Shown here in pieces: positions 20,316 to 27,662 of a stretch of 64,000 nucleotides of DNA. The notes beneath the pieces are model-generated. The model saw only the letters and a list, made by a program, of their open reading frames with translations. It was not told the origin of the DNA and made no database searches. Each line of letters starts with the position of its first letter. Position 1 is the first letter of the stretch. The translations under genes and the position numbers were made by a program. Source of the DNA: Psychroflexus sp. ALD_RP9 (lineage in GTDB: Bacteria > Bacteroidota > Bacteroidia > Flavobacteriales > Flavobacteriaceae); contig NZ_CP062973.1 of NCBI RefSeq assembly GCF_017311165.1, forward strand, positions 1,426,001-1,490,000, written 5' to 3'.

Positions 20316-20346
20316 TTTGTACTTACAGCAAACCAAGCTACATTCA
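20316..20346 (+). promoter_or_regulatory. Possible promoter of the arsenosugar operon
   Basis: TTTG at 20316-20319, exactly 19 bases, then TACATTCA at 20339-20346, which keeps TA and TT of the TANNTTTG consensus. It would start transcription about 30 bases before the first gene. The -7 box is imperfect, so this is tentative. Confidence 0.35.
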
Positions 20347-20383
20347 TATTCCGTAAATAAATATACATTCTAAATTAGTACAT

Positions 20384-20719
20384 ATGAATAATCCTTATTA
20401 TGACCCAAAAGATTTAAAAAAGTTTAGTGCAATTACAGATTTTCAAAAGGAGCTTGGTGATAAATTTTTCGAATATTATACCAGTGTTTTTGAAGAAGGT
20501 AATTTAACAGCCCGAGAAAAATCACTTATTGCCTTAGCAGTTGCTCATACTGAACAATGCCCATATTGTATTGATGCTTATACACAAGATGGTTTACAAC
20601 GCGGTGTAACTCGCGAAGAAATGATGGAAGCCGTTCATGTTGGTGCTGCTATAAAAAGTGGTGCTGCTTTAGTGCATAGTACCATGATGATGAAAAAAGT
20701 TAATAAGTTAGACGGTTAA
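20384..20719 (+). CDS. Arsenosugar-cluster carboxymuconolactone-decarboxylase/AhpD-like protein
   Basis: 111 residues, an AhpD/CMD-fold protein. The motif EQCPYCIDAYTQDGL (Cys59, Cys62, with His55 just before) is the redox-active CxxC of this fold, and the helices LTAREKSLIALAVAHT and EEMMEAVHVGAAI match the family. Proteins of this type regularly accompany the arsenosugar radical SAM enzyme ArsS and are named arsenosugar biosynthesis-associated peroxidase-like. Its own reaction is not established. It is the first gene of a tightly packed operon, 18 bases before arsS. Confidence 0.85.
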   Translation: MNNPYYDPKDLKKFSAITDFQKELGDKFFEYYTSVFEEGNLTAREKSLIALAVAHTEQCPYCIDAYTQDGLQRGVTREEMMEAVHVGAAIKSGAALVHSTMMMKKVNKLDG

Positions 20720-20737
20720 TAATTTAAATAATTTTAT

Positions 20738-21802
20738 ATGCCAAAACTTAAAATCAAGTCTCTTCACCAACGTAAAAGTTTATTAGCTAAAGCTGAAAAT
20801 CAACTCAAGCATCTTTCTAATGGAGTTTTTAAAACCGGCGAATTACCCACATTTCAAGCTAAAATAGCTAATTCAGGCTATAAAAATTTGAAGCCTAAAA
20901 AACTTGAAATTCTTCAAATAAATCTTGGCTACATGTGTAATCAGGTTTGTTCGCACTGTCATGTAGATGCCGGCCCAGATCGTCAAGAAATCATGACCAA
21001 GGAAACTATGATTGAATGCTTAAGGGTGATTAAAAATAGTGGTGCACATACTTTAGATTTGACTGGCGGAGCACCCGAAATGAATCCTAATTTTAGATGG
21101 TTTGTAGAAGAAGCAGCTAAAGTTGGAATTAAAGATTTTATTGTGAGGTCTAACCTTACTATAATCCGCGCCAATAAAAAATATTATGATCTTCCTGAGT
21201 TTTTTAAGAAACATAATATTCATGTTGTATCATCATTACCACATTGGACACGCGGTAAAACTGATAAACAACGAGGCGAAGGCGTTTTTAACAAATCTAT
21301 TGAGGCTTTAAAATCACTAAATAATATTGGTTACGGTATGCCAGGAAGTAGTTTAAGGCTTGACCTTGTTTACAATCCCTCAGGTGCTTTCATGCCTTCT
21401 AATCAAAGCGATTTAGAACGAGATTTTAAACAAGCTCTGAAAGAAGACTTTGATATTCATTTTCATCATTTAATGGCAATTACTAATTTACCGATTTCGC
21501 GATTTTTAGATTTTTTAATTGCCTCAGATAATTATGAAGATTACATGACTACTTTGGTTGAAGCTTACAATCCACTTGCTGTAGAAAATGTGATGTGCAG
21601 AAATACGTTATCTGTAAGTTGGGATGGCTGGTTGTACGATTGTGATTTTAACCAAATGCTATGCATGAAAGTCGATAGTTCGTCAAACCACATTAAGAAC
21701 TTTGATGAAGCTGCTCTAAAAAACAGAAATATTAAAATTTCACAGCATTGTTATGGCTGTACTGCTGGTGCAGGAAGCAGCTGCCAAGGGACAACTGTAT
21801 AA
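20738..21802 (+). CDS. arsS: Arsenosugar biosynthesis radical SAM enzyme ArsS
   Basis: 354 residues. Radical SAM core with the cluster-binding motif CNQVCSHC (Cys67, Cys71, Cys74), the SAM-contact glycines in LDLTGGAPEMNP, and the family C-terminal Cys-rich tail (CMCRN-type cysteine at VENVMCRN, then CYGCTAGAGSSCQG). ArsS homologues transfer the 5'-deoxyadenosyl group of SAM to dimethylarsenite, making the first carbon-arsenic-ribose intermediate of arsenosugars. The neighbouring CMD-like, rhodanese, CofC-like and phosphorylase genes fit that pathway. No arsenic methyltransferase (arsM) lies in the window, so the methylated substrate must come from elsewhere. Confidence 0.9.
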   Translation: MPKLKIKSLHQRKSLLAKAENQLKHLSNGVFKTGELPTFQAKIANSGYKNLKPKKLEILQINLGYMCNQVCSHCHVDAGPDRQEIMTKETMIECLRVIKNSGAHTLDLTGGAPEMNPNFRWFVEEAAKVGIKDFIVRSNLTIIRANKKYYDLPEFFKKHNIHVVSSLPHWTRGKTDKQRGEGVFNKSIEALKSLNNIGYGMPGSSLRLDLVYNPSGAFMPSNQSDLERDFKQALKEDFDIHFHHLMAITNLPISRFLDFLIASDNYEDYMTTLVEAYNPLAVENVMCRNTLSVSWDGWLYDCDFNQMLCMKVDSSSNHIKNFDEAALKNRNIKISQHCYGCTAGAGSSCQGTTV

Positions 21803-21817
21803 TAAGTGATTGATAGA

Positions 21818-22312
21818 ATGAAGCGATTATTAATAGTATTTTTAAGTGGTCTAAGTTTTTCTTTTGGTCAAAACAGTATTGAAGATGCTATTGATAAATA
21901 CAATTCTAATAGTGTAGCGTATATAAATGTAGAAATGCTTAATCGCGAACTTCAATCGAAAGAAAATTTAATTTTACTAGACACGAGAAGCAAGGTTGAA
22001 TATGATGTAAGTCACCTAAAAAATGCTGTTTGGGTTGGGTATGATGAATTCGATTTAAATACAGTAAAGTACTTGAGCAAAACTTCTGAAATTATTGTAT
22101 ATTGTTCTATTGGAGTGCGTTCTGAAGAAATTGGAGAGCAGTTGCAACAAGCAGGTTTCTTAAATGTAAAAAATCTTTATGGTGGTTTATTTAAATGGTT
22201 TAATAAAGGTTTTAAAGTTTACAATTTATCGGGTAATACGACTAAAAAAGTTCATCCCTACAACAAATTTTGGGGTATGTTTTTAATCAATGCAGAAAAA
22301 TCTTATCATTAA
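21818..22312 (+). CDS. Secreted rhodanese-like protein
   Basis: About 164 residues. A signal peptide (KRLLIVFLSGLSFSFGQ) places it in the periplasm or on the cell surface. The single rhodanese domain has the active-site loop CSIGVR at residues 96-101 with an intact Cys, plus LLDTRSKVEYDVSHL and NLYGGLFKWFNKG. Rhodaneses carry sulfane sulfur or related thiols as a Cys persulfide. I chose the ATG at 21818; a GTG 4 codons upstream (21806) is possible. It ends by sharing one base with the glycosyltransferase start. Rhodaneses are seen in other arsenosugar-type clusters, but their role there is unknown. Confidence 0.85.
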   Translation: MKRLLIVFLSGLSFSFGQNSIEDAIDKYNSNSVAYINVEMLNRELQSKENLILLDTRSKVEYDVSHLKNAVWVGYDEFDLNTVKYLSKTSEIIVYCSIGVRSEEIGEQLQQAGFLNVKNLYGGLFKWFNKGFKVYNLSGNTTKKVHPYNKFWGMFLINAEKSYH

Positions 22313-22923
22313 TGCACGATAATTTACTAATCATATTTACACGTAAACCTGAATTAGGTCATTGCAAAACACGTTTAGCTAAAACTGTTGGAGACAAAGC
22401 AGCGCTTGAAATTTATAAACATTTGGTTCAACATACCGCAAAAACTTCAGCCGATGTTAAAGCCCAAAAACAAGTCTGGTACACTAAAGCAATTGTTGAT
22501 GATGATTGTTGGGAAAATTCTATTTTCGAAAAACAAATTCAACCTGAAGGCGACTTAGGCGAAAAAATGAAGTTTGCTTTTGAGCAAGGCTTTAAAAATA
22601 ACTACAAACACATTGTTGTTATAGGTTCAGATTTATATGATTTACAACCAGAAGATATAACACAAGCTTTTGAAGCGCTTAAAAATAACGATGCTGTAAT
22701 TGGTCCTGCTACTGATGGCGGCTACTATTTGTTAGGAATGAATGCATTACATAAGGCTGTTTTTGAAGCTAAATCTTGGGGAACCAATACTGTTTTTGAA
22801 AGTACATTAAGAGATTTGTCAACGCTAAAATTAAAACAATTATCGCCAAAAAATGACGTTGATTATTATGAAGACATCGCTGGCATTCCTATTTTTGAAG
22901 AAATTATTAAAACCTACCAATGA
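22312..22923 (+). CDS. CofC-like GT-A glycosyltransferase/nucleotidyltransferase (rSAM-associated, TIGR04282-type)
   Basis: 203 residues. The N-terminal LIIFTRKPELGHCKTRLAKTVG is the nucleotide-sugar-binding signature of the MobA/CofC-like transferases that travel with ArsS-type radical SAM genes. Other family marks are VIGSDLYDLQ (the metal-binding acidic site) and GPATDGGYYLLGM. It would build the glycosyl or aglycone part of the arsenosugar; this is inference from family and context. The ATG at 22312 overlaps the rhodanese stop (TAATG), which supports this start over an in-frame ATG 42 bases upstream. The stop overlaps the start of the next gene. Confidence 0.85.
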   Translation: MHDNLLIIFTRKPELGHCKTRLAKTVGDKAALEIYKHLVQHTAKTSADVKAQKQVWYTKAIVDDDCWENSIFEKQIQPEGDLGEKMKFAFEQGFKNNYKHIVVIGSDLYDLQPEDITQAFEALKNNDAVIGPATDGGYYLLGMNALHKAVFEAKSWGTNTVFESTLRDLSTLKLKQLSPKNDVDYYEDIAGIPIFEEIIKTYQ

Positions 22924-23741
22924 GTTACATAGAGCAAACTGTAGAATTTTTGAAAGATAAAGGTTTTGAATCTCCTGAAGTTGGAATTATTCTTGGGACA
23001 GGATTAGGAAAACTTTTAGATGAAGTTGAAGTATTAGCTGAAGTAAGCTATAACCATATTCCACACTTCCCAACAGCAACAGTCGAGTTTCATAAAGGTA
23101 AGCTGATTTATGGTCGTTTAAGCGGTAAAAAAGTTGTGGTAATGCAAGGCCGTTTTCATCTATATGAAGGTTACGACTTTTTAGATGTCACTTATCCTGT
23201 GCGAATCATGCACCGACTTGGCATCAAAAAACTTTTGGTTTCTAATGCGGCAGGCGCCATCAATCTAAACTTTAAAAAAGGTGAAATCATGCTGATTGAT
23301 GATCACATAAATTTACTCGGTGGTTCGCCATTAGCCTTTAGAGGTGTTTCTAAAACAGGCGATCGTTTTGTAGATATGAGTTGCCCTTACGACCTTAAAA
23401 TGAGTAAAAAAGTCGAAAGCATTGCTCAAGAAAATAATATTACATTACATAAAGGTGTTTATGCTTCAGTTATGGGGCCACAACTAGAAACGCGTGCTGA
23501 ATATCGCTATTTGAAGATTATTGGTGCTGATGCAGTTGGTATGAGTACAGTTCCTGAAATAATTGTGGCTAATCACTTAAAATTACCAGTTGTAGCAGTA
23601 TCGGTTTTAACAGATGAGTGTGATCCAGACCATTTAAAACCTGTTGATGTTGAAGCTATTATTGAGACAGCCGCTAAAGCTGAACCTCATATGATTACTT
23701 TGTTTAAACAGTTAATAGGAAAACTTGAAGTCCAAGACTAG
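22920..23741 (+). CDS. punA: Purine nucleoside phosphorylase, MTAP-like specificity residues
   Basis: 273 residues, trimeric PNP/MTAP family: phosphorolysis of a purine nucleoside to base plus ribose-1-phosphate. Family motifs are GIILGTGLGKL, MQGRFHLYEGYD, SNAAGAINLNFKKGEI and GPQLETRAEYRYL (Glu190). The base-recognition loop reads VLTDECDPD, with Asp232 where human PNP has Asn243 and MTAP has Asp220. By eye, Val244 occupies the place of PNP His257 (the 5'-OH contact) and MTAP Val233. Both suggest adenine and a bulky 5'-substituent can be accepted. It overlaps the preceding gene by 4 bases, so it belongs to the arsenosugar operon. Confidence 0.9.
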   Translation: MSYIEQTVEFLKDKGFESPEVGIILGTGLGKLLDEVEVLAEVSYNHIPHFPTATVEFHKGKLIYGRLSGKKVVVMQGRFHLYEGYDFLDVTYPVRIMHRLGIKKLLVSNAAGAINLNFKKGEIMLIDDHINLLGGSPLAFRGVSKTGDRFVDMSCPYDLKMSKKVESIAQENNITLHKGVYASVMGPQLETRAEYRYLKIIGADAVGMSTVPEIIVANHLKLPVVAVSVLTDECDPDHLKPVDVEAIIETAAKAEPHMITLFKQLIGKLEVQD

Positions 23742-23775
23742 TTTTTAAAACAATTTTTAGGTCTTACATAAGTAT

Positions 23776-24882
23776 ATGTACAAGTATTTGTTTATTGTTT
23801 TTTTTGTTACTTATACATATACTTTTTGTCAAACTAAAGAAGTCTTAATAGGTTTAAAACAAAATTATGCTGAGCTTTTAATTCATAAAAACGAAGTTTC
23901 TCATTTAGCTAATTATAGAATTAAAGGCGTCTCAGCTACTTTAGAAACTAATACAACTGGAGAAAAAGCATGGCATTCATATTTTAATTTTCCAAACTAT
24001 GGGCTGATTTTAAACTATCAAGACATGGGTTCTCCAGCACTTGGAGAAGTGTATAGCTTAAGTGCGTTTTATAAATTCTTTTTTTTAAAAAGACAAATGC
24101 ATGTCACAACAGGCCTTGGTTTTGGGTTTACAAATAATCGCTTTGATGCTATTAAAAACCCTAAAAATATTGCCTACGGAAGCTCAATGCTTGCTAATGT
24201 TTTATTTGAACTTAACTATAGATTAATACCAGACTTCAATAAGCGAATAAATTTTGATTTTGGACTTTTTTTTCAGCACTTTTCTAATGCTAAAATTAAA
24301 TCACCTAATTCAGGAACTAATCATTATGGTCTTCAATTTGGTGTATCTTATAATTTAAATAATAGCTCTGTTAAAACCAATCGTTCAAATCGAAAGTCAA
24401 CTACAGCTTTTGAACCTGATGTAGATAAAACGCTCCAATTTCATTTTTTAATAGCCAGTGGCCTTAATGATCTTGAAATTTTAAATACTAAGCCTTATCC
24501 TTTTTTTACATTTACAGCTTTAACAGAAAAGAAATTGAGTTTTGTAAATTCTATTCAATTAGGTGCTGATTTGTTTTTGAGTTATGCTGCAAAAGAATAC
24601 AACCAATTTATGGTTTCTGCTTACCCGGAAGAAGGTATAAGTCGCTATGAAGATTGGAAAAGAGTTGGTCTTTTTGCAGGGCATAAATTTCATTTAGGCG
24701 AATTAAAACTGGTATCACAATTAGGTTATTACATTTATTATCCAATTGAATATCTAGACAGAGTTTATACTAGAATTGGACTTCAATATACTATGAGCAA
24801 GCACATTTATGCTTCTATCTTATTAAAATCTCATTATGCAAAGGCTGAGAGTTTAGAGCTTGGTATTGGATTTAAATTATGA
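23776..24882 (+). CDS. PagL-like lipid A deacylase / acyloxyacyl hydrolase family outer-membrane protein
   Basis: 368 residues with a signal peptide (ending YTFCQ). The middle carries FFQHFSNAKIKSPNSGTNHY, which matches the PagL active-site segment (His and Ser with downstream Asn/Gly), in a protein rich in alternating beta-strand sequence. PagL-type enzymes remove an acyl chain from lipid A in the outer membrane. This protein is about twice the size of classical PagL: the second half, after a linker near residue 205, is another set of beta strands and may be a second barrel or a duplicated fold. It overlaps the following lipoprotein gene by 4 bases. Confidence 0.7.
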   Translation: MYKYLFIVFFVTYTYTFCQTKEVLIGLKQNYAELLIHKNEVSHLANYRIKGVSATLETNTTGEKAWHSYFNFPNYGLILNYQDMGSPALGEVYSLSAFYKFFFLKRQMHVTTGLGFGFTNNRFDAIKNPKNIAYGSSMLANVLFELNYRLIPDFNKRINFDFGLFFQHFSNAKIKSPNSGTNHYGLQFGVSYNLNNSSVKTNRSNRKSTTAFEPDVDKTLQFHFLIASGLNDLEILNTKPYPFFTFTALTEKKLSFVNSIQLGADLFLSYAAKEYNQFMVSAYPEEGISRYEDWKRVGLFAGHKFHLGELKLVSQLGYYIYYPIEYLDRVYTRIGLQYTMSKHIYASILLKSHYAKAESLELGIGFKL

Positions 24883-25628
24883 AACAAACTTTAATAATTT
24901 TAGGCTGTCTGTTAATTTTGATTTCTTGTGAAAATGAATCGATATCGCAATGTTTTCAATCAGAGACAGTCGAATCAAAAACCTATACTATCTCAGATTT
25001 TGATACCTTAGTAGTTGGTGAATTTATAGAAGTAGAGCTTATTCAATCAACTGAAAACAAAATTATAACTGAAGCTTTTAGTATTAGAAATGGTAAATTC
25101 GACCTTAATCAAAATAGTGCTAAACTTGAAATCTCACTGGAAAACACTTGTATATCAACTGCTAAAGCGCCTAAAGTGCCACTTAAATTATACGTTAACA
25201 ATTTAACGACAATCTATAATAATAGCGCATATAAAGTCTTCTCTAAAGATACCTTATATTTTGATAACCTAAAATTAATTTCAGACGCTAATCAAGAGTT
25301 GAGCCAATTTAATTCAGGAAATTTTAATTTACTTCTCGATAGTCATTCAATTACAATTATATCAACTGGAATCAACCAGTTTAACTTAAGCGGTAAAGTA
25401 GGACAATTTAATTTAAAAGTTTATAGCGGAATGAGCGCTGTAAATGCAAAAGAATTAACTTCAGAGTCAATAAACTTATTTTATAGATCAAGTAATCATT
25501 CATATTTAGGCGTTACGAATTCAATAATTGGTGAAATTCGTTCAAGCGGTAACATTATACTTAACCAAATACCTAATTTTATTGAAGTAGAAAGTTTTTA
25601 TACTGGCGAAATTATAATTGATGACTAA
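24879..25628 (+). CDS. Lipoprotein with GIN (DUF2807) domain
   Basis: 249 residues. The lipoprotein signal ends at Cys17 (ILISCENES). The body is a right-handed beta-helix-like GIN domain: FDTLVVGEFIEVELIQ near the start, then repeated short strands, each with Asn/Ser turns. GIN-domain lipoproteins are common in Bacteroidetes envelopes and have no fixed function. It is translationally coupled to the PagL-like gene and overlaps the 3' end of the convergent greA by 4 bases. Confidence 0.8.
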   Translation: MKQTLIILGCLLILISCENESISQCFQSETVESKTYTISDFDTLVVGEFIEVELIQSTENKIITEAFSIRNGKFDLNQNSAKLEISLENTCISTAKAPKVPLKLYVNNLTTIYNNSAYKVFSKDTLYFDNLKLISDANQELSQFNSGNFNLLLDSHSITIISTGINQFNLSGKVGQFNLKVYSGMSAVNAKELTSESINLFYRSSNHSYLGVTNSIIGEIRSSGNIILNQIPNFIEVESFYTGEIIIDD

Positions 25629-26101
25629 TCTCGACTGACGTCTAAAATTTCAAAAATGATATTTCCATTTGGGACTTCAATTTCGGCTTTATCACCCGCT
25701 TTTTTACCTAAAAGTCCTTTTCCGATTGGTGAGTCGACAGAAATTTTACCTGTCTTTAAATCGGCTTCACTTTGAGCGACTAATTTGTAGGTCATTTTTT
25801 GTCCTGTTTTAGTATTTTTAAGCTGTACAGAACTGTGTATAAGTACCTTTGAAGTGTCTAATTGAGACTCGTCTATCACACGTGCATTAGCAACTACTTC
25901 TTCAAGTTTAGATATTCTCATCTCAAGCATTCCTTGAGCTTCTTTAGCAGCATCATACTCAGCATTTTCACTTAAGTCACCTTTATCTCTAGCCTCAGCA
26001 ATAGCCTGCGAAGCTTTTGGTCGTTCAACATCTCTTAACTGGTCTAATTCTGCTTTCAACTTTTTTAGTCCTTCTTCAGTGTAATATGATACTTTACTCA
26101 T
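25625..26101 (-). CDS. greA: Transcription elongation factor GreA
   Basis: 158 residues, standard length. GreA enters the RNA polymerase secondary channel and triggers cleavage of backtracked transcripts. The N-terminal coiled coil (MSKVSYYTEEGLKKLKAELD, then ARDKGDLSENAEYDAAKEAQ with the acidic tip residues D and E) and the C-terminal FKBP-like domain (SPIGKGLLGKKAGDKAEIEV) are complete. The ATG at 26101 is chosen because it gives the canonical N-terminus; the frame is open further upstream but crosses a hairpin. Its leader contains a terminator-like hairpin with a T-run, directly after a perfect -7 box. Confidence 0.97.
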   Translation of the reverse strand: MSKVSYYTEEGLKKLKAELDQLRDVERPKASQAIAEARDKGDLSENAEYDAAKEAQGMLEMRISKLEEVVANARVIDESQLDTSKVLIHSSVQLKNTKTGQKMTYKLVAQSEADLKTGKISVDSPIGKGLLGKKAGDKAEIEVPNGNIIFEILDVSRD

Positions 26102-26121
26102 AATTATTAGGTTTATATAAC

Positions 26122-26150
26122 AAAAAAAGAATCCCATTAAATGAGATTCT
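26122..26150 (-). terminator. Terminator-like hairpin plus T-run in the greA leader
   Basis: Inverted repeat AGAATC-CAT / ATG-GATTCT (26128-26150, one mismatch) followed on the minus strand by seven T, 20 bases before the greA ATG. No co-directional gene ends just upstream; the next minus-strand gene is more than 470 bases away, behind an opposing gene. It is therefore either a leader attenuator of greA or an insulator against antisense read-through from the ABC gene. Confidence 0.6.
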
Positions 26151-26156
26151 ATACTA

Positions 26157-26188
26157 CAAATGTAATAAATTTACAGTTTTAAATCAAT
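26157..26188 (-). promoter_or_regulatory. greA promoter
   Basis: Perfect -7 box TACATTTG at 26164-26157 with ATTG (three of four -33 bases) 20 bases upstream at 26188-26185. The predicted start site falls at about 26150, the foot of the leader hairpin. Confidence 0.5.
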
Positions 26189-26204
26189 TAATCGTTTGAA
26201 TATT

Positions 26205-26636
26205 ATGGCGAAGTCATTTTTACTTTTTCTATTTAGTTTTGTTTTGTTAACTGCATGTGAAAGTGAAGAACGGCAAAACCGTAATCCTAATTTACTTGAA
26301 ATTAATGTTAATATTGAGGTGAGTTTAAATTTGCCACAATTTAATCAGCTCAACTTTCCTGGAAATGCAATGTATGTTTCAAGCCAAGGTAACTTAGGTG
26401 TGATTGTAGTTAATACAGGTAGCGGGTTTTTAGCTTGGGATGCAGCAGACCCTAATATTCTACCACAAGATTGTTCTCGTTTAGAAATTAATGGTTTAGA
26501 AGCCGAATCTAATTGTAGTTCACAGAATGTTTATAGTTTAGTTACAGGTCAGCCGCTTAGTGGTGAAAATTTAAAATATCCATTGTATGCTTATCGCATT
26601 AATCAAGGTGGAAATGTTTTAAATATTTTTAATTAG
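26205..26636 (+). CDS. Lipoprotein with degenerate Rieske-like fold
   Basis: 143 residues. Lipobox at Cys18 (VLLTACESEE). The C-terminal CSSQNVYSLVTGQPLSGENL followed by KYPLYAYRI follows the spacing of the second Rieske loop (C-x-x-H-G-S...G-x-x-x-x-G-P-A...P-L-x-x-Y), but the metal-binding His is Gln. The first loop also lacks a C-x-H pair, keeping only DCSRLEI. So the fold is probably Rieske-like without a [2Fe-2S] cluster. The ATG at 26205 is preferred to a TTG three codons upstream. It converges with the ABC ATPase gene, overlapping by 8 bases. Function unknown; the Rieske reading is my pattern match. Confidence 0.6.
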   Translation: MAKSFLLFLFSFVLLTACESEERQNRNPNLLEINVNIEVSLNLPQFNQLNFPGNAMYVSSQGNLGVIVVNTGSGFLAWDAADPNILPQDCSRLEINGLEAESNCSSQNVYSLVTGQPLSGENLKYPLYAYRINQGGNVLNIFN

Positions 26637-27603
26637 CCAAACGCTTTTTGATAGAATTTAAGTCTAAGTTGAAGTTAACAGTTTTAGCATCAACTTTACT
26701 ATGATGTTGTATAATTAAATTACACTGCTTGTACTTGATATAAATTTTATAGTGATTTCCTTTAAATAAGCAATCGGTAACCTCAGCAATCAGACTTGCT
26801 TTATTAGAAATGATTATTTCATTTGGATAGATAATTAGTTCATCAGTTTTGAACTCATCCTCAAGTTTAAATTCTTTTGGCTTTATTGTATTTACCTCTC
26901 CAAAAAGCGAAGCACAATACATATTTTCAGGGCGATTATAAATTGCCTTTGTTGCTCTGAAATCAATTTGTTGGGCATCTTTTAAAATTAAAGTTTTATC
27001 GCTAAAACCTAAAACATCTTCAGTGTCGTGAGTAGCGATAATGCAGCTGATATTTTCACGCTTAAAATACGAAAATAAGGCATGTCTGAGTTTGTGTTTT
27101 TTAAAATGATCTATATGACTAAAAGGTTCGTCAAGGAGTATTAATTCTGGTTTTTTTGCCAAAGCACGACCTAAGGCAACGCGTTGTTTTTCGCCACTGC
27201 TAAGGTTTTTAACTTTTTTGTTTTTGAGGTGTTCTAAGTCTAGAAGTTTTAGAAAAAATAAGATTTTTTCTTTAGACTCGGCAGGTGTCTGACGCGATAA
27301 ATGTTTTGCAATATTTTCACGAACACTTATGTAAGGCATCAGATTAAATTCCTGATCTAAAAACTTAAAGTGTTGATAGCCTGGTATTAGATTATATTTA
27401 GGGCCTTTTACAGTTTCACCTTTCCAAGAGATGTTGCCTTTATCTAAATCAATTAGTCCGTAAATCGATTTTAAAAGTGTGCTTTTTCCACAACCGCTTT
27501 CGCCGATAACTGCAAGATTTTCACCTTCATTGAGTGTTAGATGTATGTTTTGAAAGGCTGGCGTGTTTTCAAAAAATACGCTGATGTGGTTGAGTTTTAG
27601 CAT
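26629..27603 (-). CDS. Orphan ABC transporter ATP-binding protein
   Basis: 324 residues. One ABC ATPase domain: Walker A GESGCGKSTLL, Q-loop region FKFLDQEFNLMPY, signature LSSGEKQRVALGRALA, Walker B LILLDEP and switch His in ATHD. About 100 residues follow the ATPase; they resemble the regulatory beta-rich (TOBE/MOP-like) tail of importer ATPases such as those for molybdate, sulfate or polyamines. No permease or binding protein is nearby, so the partner is encoded elsewhere. A -7 box lies 40 bases upstream. Confidence 0.88.
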   Translation of the reverse strand: MLKLNHISVFFENTPAFQNIHLTLNEGENLAVIGESGCGKSTLLKSIYGLIDLDKGNISWKGETVKGPKYNLIPGYQHFKFLDQEFNLMPYISVRENIAKHLSRQTPAESKEKILFFLKLLDLEHLKNKKVKNLSSGEKQRVALGRALAKKPELILLDEPFSHIDHFKKHKLRHALFSYFKRENISCIIATHDTEDVLGFSDKTLILKDAQQIDFRATKAIYNRPENMYCASLFGEVNTIKPKEFKLEDEFKTDELIIYPNEIIISNKASLIAEVTDCLFKGNHYKIYIKYKQCNLIIQHHSKVDAKTVNFNLDLNSIKKRLAN

Positions 27604-27643
27604 AACTATAAACCTAGACTAATGGTGTAGTAATCAAGATTTA

Positions 27644-27651
27644 CAAAGGTA
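27644..27651 (-). promoter_or_regulatory. -7 box (TACCTTTG) of the ABC ATPase gene
   Basis: Perfect TANNTTTG, 40 bases before the ATG, in the 59-base gap after the protease gene. Confidence 0.4.
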
Positions 27652-27662
27652 TGATTATAGGT

